This document shows positions 1 through 7,708 of a stretch of DNA of 30,060 bases, piece by piece (within the stretch, counting starts at the first letter, position 1; every line of letters begins with the position of its first letter). The position numbers were made by a program, and so were the translations under genes. The DNA lies in contig DBYG01000046.1 in the NCBI GenBank assembly GCA_002310175.1, forward strand, positions 1-30,060. Direction: 5' to 3'. The notes under the pieces were generated by a model, which saw only the letters and a program-made list of their open reading frames with translations, did no database searches and was not told the origin of the DNA. Source of the DNA: Bacteroidales bacterium UBA1192 (GTDB taxonomy: Bacteria > Bacteroidota > Bacteroidia > Bacteroidales > Bacteroidaceae).

Positions 1-604
1 TCTTCTCCATGTAGAACTCACCGCCGCTTGCTCCGTTCATGGAGATAGGCTTCTCTGAGTTGTAGTAACCGCTGAACACACCTGCGTTTACAGCAGCCTC
101 GCTGGTGCTGGCCTTGGTGTAGAATACCAGACGGTAAGAGGTGTTGGGCTCGAACTTGATACCGCGAACGAAGAGGTCGGCATTGTAGTCAGGGCAGTTG
201 TCACCGCCTATCTCACCGCCTGAGGTGTACTTGAAGTACTTCTCACCACCCTGGGCACCCATAGCCTCCATCTCGGCCTGGTGACCACCCAGAGGATCGG
301 AAACGATCTCGTAGGCATCGCCACGTGAAGCCATAGGTGTGATACCATTCAGAAGCAGCATGGTGGAATCCTTGACATAAGAGATTGTCAGGTCCTTGGG
401 ATAGCTGCCCGTTCCGTTCGATATGACTCCGTCATAATACTTGATCTCCGTGATGGAGTCAATCGGATTAGCAGAATCCGTGAATGAAGCAAGTCCGTCC
501 TCGAAACCGAAGAAGAACAGCTGCTCATCCGCAGTCTGTGCCTGCGCGTTCAGGCCGAAGCCCAACAGCAGCGCACCTGCAAGAAATAAGTCACGTTTTT
601 TCAT
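1..604 (-). CDS. Secreted protein of unknown function, last gene of FAS1/SusCD operon (3' partial)
   Basis: The frame opens at ATG 604 and stays open to the window edge, giving 201 residues with the C-terminus missing. It starts MKKRDLFLAGALLLGFGLNA and has an AQA-type signal-peptidase I site near residue 22. There is no lipobox cysteine, so it is predicted to be released to the periplasm or outside rather than lipidated. The mature part is rich in aromatic, Gly and acidic residues, with alternating short hydrophobic stretches such as YRLVFYTKAS. This would suit a beta-sandwich (jelly-roll) domain of the kind in carbohydrate-binding modules, but I recognise no family. Codon choice is strongly biased to AAG, GAG, TAC, TTC and GGT, as in highly expressed genes. 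It lies 250 bases downstream of SusD-B on the same strand, with no clear promoter between, so it probably belongs to the operon. That it is a gene is near certain; its role is unknown. Confidence 0.8.
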   Translation of the reverse strand, partial: MKKRDLFLAGALLLGFGLNAQAQTADEQLFFFGFEDGLASFTDSANPIDSITEIKYYDGVISNGTGSYPKDLTISYVKDSTMLLLNGITPMASRGDAYEIVSDPLGGHQAEMEAMGAQGGEKYFKYTSGGEIGGDNCPDYNADLFVRGIKFEPNTSYRLVFYTKASTSEAAVNAGVFSGYYNSEKPISMNGASGGEFYMEK

Positions 605-854
605 AAATGAAACTTTTAGTTAATAATAAGGTAAAAAAACTTTTTCAATATGTAAATATTATTATCTATACATCTGATAATCATGCCAATATGGATATAA
701 AACAGTAATGTATCAGGTAGAAGCGCTACCCAATACTGTTTGCATACATCCTCAAAACAATCATATATCAATTATGTTTTACATTTAAAAATCTAAGTCT
801 TTCCCCACCCCCTTGCACGGTTCTCACGTGCAAGGGAAGTATGGGAAAACTTTT
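605..854. other. AT-rich intergenic spacer in the operon
   Basis: This is the largest gap in the operon, 250 bases between SusD-B and the secreted protein. It is AT-rich, has no coding frame, and contains one perfect hairpin (810-836). I searched the minus strand for a TAnnTTTG element and found none, so an independent promoter is not supported by that consensus. Confidence 0.6.
810..836. repeat. Perfect 10-bp hairpin downstream of SusD-B
   Basis: CCCTTGCACG (810-819) and CGTGCAAGGG (827-836) are exact inverted repeats around a 7-base loop, starting about 19 bases after the SusD-B stop. On the minus strand the stem is followed by GGTGGGGAAAG rather than a T-run, so it is a poor intrinsic terminator. 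It could stabilise the 3' end of a processed upstream mRNA or lower read-through into the last gene. Confidence 0.65.
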
Positions 855-2714
855 TTACTTGAGGAAGAAAGCAGGATTGATGTCGTATCCGCTGGAGTTC
901 CTCATAAGTTTGTTATAAAGAGCCATGTCAAATCCGTCAGCATTCTTGTCCGGTGAATCAGCATCACGGGCAGCAATGTGAACGGCCACATACTCATCGT
1001 CACAATACATATCGTTATCCTCGCCCCTGTGCATTCCTATTCTGTACAGATCGGCAAAACGATATCCCTCGAAGCAGGTCTCAAGTGCCATCTCATCAAC
1101 AATCATCTCCTCAACCTTGCGTACAAGGTCTTTCTTGTCAGTTGCTGCAGGCAGGACATAGGTAGTATCAACTGCTGCATCACCGGAACCACGGGTGTGG
1201 ATACCGATTGTGTTGTAAGTAGCTGATCCATCGAAATCAACCTTGTTTGACTGAGGCAGATAATCTATCCTGGCCGGTCTAAAGTAGTTTGCACTCCAAT
1301 TCAGGAGTTCACCCATACCATTGTCCTGGGCATAAGTCTGCTCATCTTCACTTACATAATCTGCAATGTTCGCATCGCAGAGACCGTATTTAAGCACTGT
1401 AAAAGCCATCTCAGGCAGTCCGGCTCGGTTCATTGCCTCTGCAAGCCTCAAATATATGACATCCTTACGATATATGCAAATTTTTTCTTTATTAATTTTA
1501 TTTAAGGTTTGCCTGTCTATGCTGTACCTTGAACTCTCCTCATCAAAAACGGTCTTTCTGGTAAGAACGGAGTTAAGTCTGAGGTCACCCTTATGCAGAC
1601 TGTCAGACTGGAGATCCTTGTCCACATACACATATTTAGGAATATATGTACTTGGGTTCACATCGTGATAGCAGAACACCTGTTTTGCAGAAAGGCTGGT
1701 AAGAGCCCTGGAACGGGTGAGATCATAGAAATAGTTATTCTCCTTGACAGAACTGAAAATGTCATCAAGCTCACTTGTTACACCGTTGAAGTCCTGTGAT
1801 TCCATAGGAATGTAGGTGATGGCGGTGTTGTCAAAGTTAGTACCGAACTGGACTGAATAGGTATCATTGAATCTCTCAGTAAAGTCAGTATTGCCCCACA
1901 TGACACTGGAAGTGGTGGTGGGATACTTGGTAGAAGCGGCAGCGGCAGGTGCCAGATAATCCTTATAATAAAGAGCTGCATTCTTGTAATCACCTGCCCA
2001 CAGGCATAGGTCAGCCACAATCAGCTTGATGGGAATAAAGAGCTTTGATGAAGAATGGCTTTCAGATGAAGTGCCATCACCATTCTCTCCACCGCCCAGA
2101 CTGCCATATACCGGTATCTTCTCGTTCACATAAAGCATCAGTTCAGGTGCAAGGCTGTCAGCAATCTCCTTGGCATCAAAATAGGGGAAATTGGACTCAG
2201 CCTCATCTCCACTGAGGATAGGCTTTGTGAAGAAACGGACACGACCATAAGCTGATGCCATCTGCAGATATGTCCACGCCCTGAAAGCGAGCGCAGCCAC
2301 ATACTCGCGCTTGAACACATTCTTATGGTTACGCACATAAGAGGTATCCACTTTAGAAATGAAGTAGTTGCAGTTGTTGATAACAGCATAGTAGTCAACA
2401 ATCTGGTTGTACTTGTTGTTCTTGGATGTCTCATTGAAATTGTAAATGTCACGAAGGTCCTCTGTGGCATGGGCAGTTGCAGAGACAAGGTCACCGCGGA
2501 CCTCGTTGAGCAGGACGACGCGGTCAGCAATCGTCTGCATCTTCTGGATAATACCCATGATTGAATAGACAGTATCGGTTGCCTGGTCCAGGGTGAGATT
2601 CTCATCATAAACCACCACCTTCGATTCTGTCTTAAGCATATCACTGCATGAGACAAAGCCTGCTGTCATCAATATGGCAGCAATGGCCGAAAATATGATT
2701 TTTCCTGTTTTCAT
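855..2714 (-). CDS. RagB/SusD-family outer-membrane lipoprotein (SusD-B)
   Basis: Predicted surface lipoprotein that caps a SusC transporter and binds its ligand. The 619-residue product starts with a lipoprotein signal ending FVSC, lipidated at Cys23. An alpha-helical SusD-like N-terminal half follows, then the family's usual C-terminal segments, including the VEEMIVDEMALETCFEGYRF stretch that matches the conserved 'ER..E...EG.R..DL.R' region of RagB/SusD. The length is in the normal 500-650 range. It lies 12 bases after SusC-B, the usual susC-susD pairing, and is clearly diverged from the second SusD at 9751-11514. The ligand cannot be read from the sequence; the pairing with FAS1 lipoproteins and a GH43 enzyme suggests a glycan or glycoprotein. 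Confidence 0.93.
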   Translation of the reverse strand: MKTGKIIFSAIAAILMTAGFVSCSDMLKTESKVVVYDENLTLDQATDTVYSIMGIIQKMQTIADRVVLLNEVRGDLVSATAHATEDLRDIYNFNETSKNNKYNQIVDYYAVINNCNYFISKVDTSYVRNHKNVFKREYVAALAFRAWTYLQMASAYGRVRFFTKPILSGDEAESNFPYFDAKEIADSLAPELMLYVNEKIPVYGSLGGGENGDGTSSESHSSSKLFIPIKLIVADLCLWAGDYKNAALYYKDYLAPAAAASTKYPTTTSSVMWGNTDFTERFNDTYSVQFGTNFDNTAITYIPMESQDFNGVTSELDDIFSSVKENNYFYDLTRSRALTSLSAKQVFCYHDVNPSTYIPKYVYVDKDLQSDSLHKGDLRLNSVLTRKTVFDEESSRYSIDRQTLNKINKEKICIYRKDVIYLRLAEAMNRAGLPEMAFTVLKYGLCDANIADYVSEDEQTYAQDNGMGELLNWSANYFRPARIDYLPQSNKVDFDGSATYNTIGIHTRGSGDAAVDTTYVLPAATDKKDLVRKVEEMIVDEMALETCFEGYRFADLYRIGMHRGEDNDMYCDDEYVAVHIAARDADSPDKNADGFDMALYNKLMRNSSGYDINPAFFLK

Positions 2715-2726
2715 AATCCAATGTTA

Positions 2727-5700
2727 TTAGAGGTTGATCTTTACGCCCAGTGAGAAGTTGCGTGACTGCGGCAGAAGACCACGGTCAATTCCCATAGTAT
2801 AGGCATCATTGCTCAGTGAGAACTCAGGATCTGAACCGAGATACTTGGTGAATGTCAACAGGTTGTTGCCGGCACACCATACGGTGATACCATGCAGATA
2901 CTCATTGACAACCGGTATCCTGTAACTCAGGGTCACGTTCTTGAGGCGCAGATATGAACCGTCCTCAATCCAGCGGTCTGAGAAACGTCCGTTCTGATGC
3001 GGGTCACCATAAACCACCTTCGGATAATCAGTCACCTGACCTTCGCAAGTCCAGTGGTTGGTAACGGCCACAGTCTGATTCAGGAAGCGGGATCCGCTCT
3101 CCAGAATCATTCTCTGATAGTTGAAGATGTCGCCGCCTACCTTATAGGTCATAGTGGCACTGAGAGTCAGATTCTTGACATTAAAGTTAGTGAAGATCCT
3201 GCCGAAGAAATCAGGATTGGGGTCACCAATCTTAACCATATCCTTCTCGTTAATGATGGCATCACCGTTCATATCGACGAACTTCACGTCACCAGCCTCG
3301 AAATAGGTATTGATACCTCTGTCGGACCTCATGTGAAGAGCCTCATTTACAAAAGTGGGTGAACCGTTAGCATCAAGTACGGGATCACCATCCTCATCAA
3401 AGACCTGTACCTGAAGCTGATGCTCGGCATCGGCAGCAGTGGAGAATACACCATCGGTCTTGTAACCGTAGAATACGGCTACAGGTCCGCCAACCTCTGT
3501 CCTGAGGTTTGCACCGTAACTCTGAAGCATGATGGCATCATCAGGAAGCTTGGTTATTTCAGTCTTGTACTTACCGATTGACGCACCCAACTCCCACTTG
3601 ACCATATTGGTATTGACCAGCTTTCCGGCAATAGTGGCGTCAAACCCGGTGTTCTTGAGAGAACCGCCGTTGCTCCATGCATTCCTTACACCGGTCACCT
3701 CAGAGAGTGAACTGATGGAAAGAAGATTGTCAGTGTTGCTGATATAGCCGTTCAGTGAAAGTGACAGTTTGTTGCTGAAGAGATTCATGTCAAGACCGGC
3801 AGTGAGCTTACCTACGGTTTCCCACTGCAAAGAGGAGTTACCTATGTTCTTTATGGCAAGTCCACTCATCTGGAGGATCTTGACAGGAGCGAAATAGGTA
3901 CGTGAAGCTGCATCATCAAAACCGTCATTACCGGTCAGGTCATAACCGACACTGAGCTTGAGGTAATCAATGGCCTTGACGTTGAACCAAGGTTCAGCCG
4001 AAGCTATCCATGCGCCCTGAACTGAAGGGAAGATACCCCATGGAACACCAATCTTCACACCGTTGCTCACTTTTCCTCCGAATCTTGAAGAGGCCATGAG
4101 GCTTACACCGGCACTCAGATAGTATCTCTCCTTGAAGTTGTAGTCACCGTTGAGCCACCAGGTAAGTGAGATATCCTTAGCCTGCATGGAGTTGATGAGC
4201 GGAAACTTCAGATGAGCATTCATGTTTGGAGTCTTGTCGTTACCTGAATTGTAACCTGACATGGAGCTCTGGGTGAAAGCGTTGTTTATGTAACGGAAAC
4301 CACCCTGAAGAGCCAGGTCATGAGCCTTGAACCTGCGTGCATAGTCAAAATAGGTGTTGCTCATGAATCCGTCATACTTGGAATTCATTGCTGCCACTTT
4401 ATTGTCAACCAGGCTCATGTCAGCCAGTTGGAAATGCGGGGTTCCTTCAATAGGGATGAAATAGTTCTCATCAGAATTGACAAGCGTATAGCTGAAATGC
4501 TCCTTGAACTTGAGGTAACGGCTATACTCCCATGTCGGAGTGATGGACAGGGTGATGAGACGGTTACCGAAATAGTTCTTGTTGATTCCGTTTCCATACT
4601 CGAGTATTGCCTGCGGATTGGAGAGGGAAGCCTCATCACCAAGTACCTCGTCCAGATAGTCATCGGCACCGGCAAGGAAAGCGGTGGAGATACTACCCTG
4701 GTTTGTAGAGGCATAAGGGCTCAGGAACGGAGCCTTGACAAGGCCCAGGAAACCGGGAGCGGTTAACATACCGTTGTCAATGTCCTCAACTGCACCGTCA
4801 TCACGAAGGTCACGGGTCACATCGCTGTATGAAGCGTCAAAACGCAGAAGCAGCTTGTCACCCAGAACGATGTCTGAATTCAGACGGAGGTTGAAACGCT
4901 GGTAGTCATTCTCCCTGAGTGTAGCGTCACCCTTGGCGAAACCTACTGAAAGGGTATATTTGGCAATGTCGTCACCACCATCCACATTCATGCTGTAGTT
5001 CTGGATGAACGCATTCCTGTAAGAGACGTCAGTCCAGTCAGTGTCATTATGGTATGTGTTGTAATAGTGATAACCCTTTTCCGTTCTGAGGAACTTGAAG
5101 GTGCTGAGCTTGGTATCTGTGGAACCTATAAGCTCAGAAACATAGCTGCGATACTCTGAGGCGTTCATCATGACAGGGAACTTGGGCATGAGCTGGTAGT
5201 TGCCGGATATCGACAGGTCTATCTTGGTAGCCATACTCTTGTTACGCTTGGTGTTGATGAGAATCACGCCGTTGGCACCCTTGGCACCGTACACAGCCAG
5301 ACCGTTCTTCAGGACAGATACTGACTCTATATCCTCCACCATGAGGTTGGCCAGGAGGTTATTGAAGAATCCGTCATGATTGAAAACCTTGTCATAACCC
5401 ATATCCAGTATCACACCGTCCAGCACTATCAGAGGCTGGGTGTTGATGTTCAAGGAGTTGACACCGTCAATCAGCATGGAAGCACCTACGCCGAGCTGAG
5501 CTGAACGCATGGTGCTCAGTATATTACCCTGCAGATTTTTCTGGATCTGGTCATCAACACTGAGGTCAGCGTTCAAGTAATCCACCTTTGAATCACTTCT
5601 CTTTGATGCGGTTGTCCTGGCGTCATATACCTCGGAGAATGCATCGGAATACATTTTCATATCTACACCCTCCGTACGGCCGTTCAATGCACATACGGCC

Positions 5701-5993
5701 CTGTTGGAACCTTCCACACTGAACACCAGTGAGGAGACATAGTCAGGTATCCTGATAGAATAGGAACCGTCCTCCTTTGTCATGGCGGCATGAGACGGAT
5801 TGTTGTAAGCCTGAACACGGACACCGGCCATCGGTGTTCCCAAAGCAGCATCGGTAACGACACCGGTTACAACAGTGAGGTCGTCATTGTTGCCGCTCTG
5901 TGCAAAAGTCAAGGCAGGGACGATAAGCATTAGGCCTGCCAGTCCCAGGACATGAAGCCCCTTCTTTTCTGTTATTCTCATATTCTTATACAT
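2727..5993 (-). CDS. SusC/RagA-family TonB-linked outer-membrane transporter (SusC-B)
   Basis: 1088-residue TonB-dependent receptor. A signal peptide ends near ALTFAQ. It is followed by a carboxypeptidase-regulatory-like beta-sandwich (about residues 38-112, VVTGVVTDAALGTPMAGV), a plug (about 145-250, with LIVLDGVILD and LKNGLAVYGAKGANGVILI) and a 22-strand-type barrel to the C-terminus, with the SusC signature DRWIEDGSYLRLKNVTLSYR near the end. It imports the ligand captured by the SusD lid, powered by TonB-ExbBD. There is no N-terminal STN domain, so direct FecR/ECF signalling is not expected. The usual TonB-box-like EVVV motif before the plug is not recognisable; the region reads FSEVYDARTTASKR. 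An alternative start at M5 (base 5981) would give a more compact signal peptide. It starts 3 bases after the stop of the FAS1 gene at 5997, which implies coupled translation. Confidence 0.95.
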   Translation of the reverse strand: MYKNMRITEKKGLHVLGLAGLMLIVPALTFAQSGNNDDLTVVTGVVTDAALGTPMAGVRVQAYNNPSHAAMTKEDGSYSIRIPDYVSSLVFSVEGSNRAVCALNGRTEGVDMKMYSDAFSEVYDARTTASKRSDSKVDYLNADLSVDDQIQKNLQGNILSTMRSAQLGVGASMLIDGVNSLNINTQPLIVLDGVILDMGYDKVFNHDGFFNNLLANLMVEDIESVSVLKNGLAVYGAKGANGVILINTKRNKSMATKIDLSISGNYQLMPKFPVMMNASEYRSYVSELIGSTDTKLSTFKFLRTEKGYHYYNTYHNDTDWTDVSYRNAFIQNYSMNVDGGDDIAKYTLSVGFAKGDATLRENDYQRFNLRLNSDIVLGDKLLLRFDASYSDVTRDLRDDGAVEDIDNGMLTAPGFLGLVKAPFLSPYASTNQGSISTAFLAGADDYLDEVLGDEASLSNPQAILEYGNGINKNYFGNRLITLSITPTWEYSRYLKFKEHFSYTLVNSDENYFIPIEGTPHFQLADMSLVDNKVAAMNSKYDGFMSNTYFDYARRFKAHDLALQGGFRYINNAFTQSSMSGYNSGNDKTPNMNAHLKFPLINSMQAKDISLTWWLNGDYNFKERYYLSAGVSLMASSRFGGKVSNGVKIGVPWGIFPSVQGAWIASAEPWFNVKAIDYLKLSVGYDLTGNDGFDDAASRTYFAPVKILQMSGLAIKNIGNSSLQWETVGKLTAGLDMNLFSNKLSLSLNGYISNTDNLLSISSLSEVTGVRNAWSNGGSLKNTGFDATIAGKLVNTNMVKWELGASIGKYKTEITKLPDDAIMLQSYGANLRTEVGGPVAVFYGYKTDGVFSTAADAEHQLQVQVFDEDGDPVLDANGSPTFVNEALHMRSDRGINTYFEAGDVKFVDMNGDAIINEKDMVKIGDPNPDFFGRIFTNFNVKNLTLSATMTYKVGGDIFNYQRMILESGSRFLNQTVAVTNHWTCEGQVTDYPKVVYGDPHQNGRFSDRWIEDGSYLRLKNVTLSYRIPVVNEYLHGITVWCAGNNLLTFTKYLGSDPEFSLSNDAYTMGIDRGLLPQSRNFSLGVKINL

Positions 5994-5996
5994 TTT

Positions 5997-7685
5997 TTAT
6001 TCGTCAAGGACGGGTTCCAGAAGAATGAAGTCAAGACGCATTACTGAAGAGTAATTCTTGGCATTGGAGTTTGTCATTTTGCTCGCCAGCCTGAGAGTAA
6101 GTCTTGACGACTCGGTTTTATAGTCACAGTACGGGACATCCACTATACCCAGGTCAAGTGTGTCAACCTTGTTAGTGTTGTTCTCGAAGTTCCAGTCCTT
6201 ACGGGGATTGTTTGGATCCTTGGGATCATAGATAGTAATCTTGTTATAGGTTACCGTAGGATGGATAAGGTTGGGCTTCTTTGAGGAGATATCCGGAACA
6301 AGAGCAATCTTGATCCTGTACTTACCCTTGAGATTATCCTTTATGGGGAATTCAACAAACCAGTTGAAAGCACCTTCCTTACCTATAACATAGAGTACTT
6401 TCTCCTCTGATATCTTGCCGATAGCACTGTTACGATAGACAGACTCGATAGGATCAGTTGCCTGCTTGGTTCCAATCTGAGCATTCTCACCCTCTATCTT
6501 GATGGGAACATTGATGGTAAGAGAGTCAACGAACGGCCACTCATCGGTTATATAGATTCTACCGTTACTGCACTTCTCGGTCCTTATGACATGATTCTTG
6601 AATAGACCTTCAGCTGAGTTAGGATTGTAGTAGGTATGATAAGCAACCTTCTGTTTCTTCCTATCATTTGACCTGAAGCGTGTAGAAACAACTGAGTCAT
6701 TACCATTCCTGTTATACTTGAGGTTCATGTTGAACACCATGTCTGTAAGAAGAATCTGCTGACCCCAATAGTACTTGAGTGAGTCGGCAGCCATGACTGA
6801 TGCCCTTGAAGTGTCACCCAGGACATAGCCGTAATCGAAGAACTTGGTGATGGAGTCATACTTGTCTGACCATACCTGAGGTGTGGGGATAACCATCACA
6901 TAGTTGCTGTCCTCCCTCTCAATATAGCCATAACGGTCAAGAAGAACGTTTCTCTTGATGATGACTGAATCTGAATAGACGGTACGTCCCAATTCATCGA
7001 TATCCTCCTCAACACTGCGGTTGATATCGACCTCCTCACGTGTGTACTTCTCAAAGAAATCACCAATGACATCCTTGTACTCATCACTTGTTGTGAGGTA
7101 CTCGTAGATGCTCTGTCTATAGACAAGCTTGCCGTCAATGGAGTGAATGATACCGTTCTTGCAGGCGATGTTGGATTTATCCAGATTGTAGGGAATATCA
7201 TCAATGGAGTTACCCTCTGTCTGATAACGTTTCTTACTCATCATGAAGAACTCTTCGGAATAATCACGTCCTACAGGATGACTGAAACGTGCCACATGGT
7301 TCAGGATGAACCTGTTAGCGACCAAGACATTCTCTGCATAGGTCTTGTTCTTCTTGGTGTAGAGGGCACGCTCTTCATCTGTAAGTGATGAAGCCTTAGG
7401 CACCCACACCGTAAGGAACTGGTCATCATCCAGAAAGTCAAGATAAGAGTAAGGAACAGCTGCACCCCTTAAAGTGAAATAGGTGTTGTCCAGAATCTCA
7501 ACGAACAACTTGGCATCCTCACCGAAACTACCGTCAGAAAGACGCTCTGCCAGGGTACTCCCCGGTACAATCTGGTAATCAGTCGAATAGTGGTCGTCCC
7601 ATTCTTTCTGGCACGAAACCGTGCCGAGACAGATAGCTGACACTATCCAGAATGATTTCCTGAGTGAAATGGAAAAATGTTTCAT
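5997..7685 (-). CDS. Fasciclin (FAS1)-like lipoprotein with C-terminal beta-rich domain, 562 aa
   Basis: The signal sequence ends TVSC, with Cys25 lipidated. The residues after it (QKEWDD) resemble the acidic surface-export signal of Bacteroidota lipoproteins, so a cell-surface location is inferred. Residues about 35-195 look like a FAS1 domain: FLTVWVPKASSLTDEE matches the 'T.FAPTN.A' block, VANRFILNHVARF the central 'L..H' block, and ACKNGIIHSIDGKLV the closing 'NG.IH.ID..L' block. A second, more divergent FAS1-like segment spans about 195-385. The last 170 residues are beta-rich and may be a galactose-binding-like fold. FAS1 domains mediate adhesion and protein or glycan contacts. No catalytic motif is visible. 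The gene lies between the FAS1 gene at 7709 and SusC-B, with gaps of 23 and 3 bases. Confidence 0.82.
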   Translation of the reverse strand: MKHFSISLRKSFWIVSAICLGTVSCQKEWDDHYSTDYQIVPGSTLAERLSDGSFGEDAKLFVEILDNTYFTLRGAAVPYSYLDFLDDDQFLTVWVPKASSLTDEERALYTKKNKTYAENVLVANRFILNHVARFSHPVGRDYSEEFFMMSKKRYQTEGNSIDDIPYNLDKSNIACKNGIIHSIDGKLVYRQSIYEYLTTSDEYKDVIGDFFEKYTREEVDINRSVEEDIDELGRTVYSDSVIIKRNVLLDRYGYIEREDSNYVMVIPTPQVWSDKYDSITKFFDYGYVLGDTSRASVMAADSLKYYWGQQILLTDMVFNMNLKYNRNGNDSVVSTRFRSNDRKKQKVAYHTYYNPNSAEGLFKNHVIRTEKCSNGRIYITDEWPFVDSLTINVPIKIEGENAQIGTKQATDPIESVYRNSAIGKISEEKVLYVIGKEGAFNWFVEFPIKDNLKGKYRIKIALVPDISSKKPNLIHPTVTYNKITIYDPKDPNNPRKDWNFENNTNKVDTLDLGIVDVPYCDYKTESSRLTLRLASKMTNSNAKNYSSVMRLDFILLEPVLDE

Positions 7686-7708
7686 ATCTGTTATTTAATA
7701 ATTATTTC

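Noticed and set aside
4320..4766. 148-residue plus-strand frame inside SusC-B
   Set aside because: Shadow of the SusC-B barrel coding region; no start context or family.
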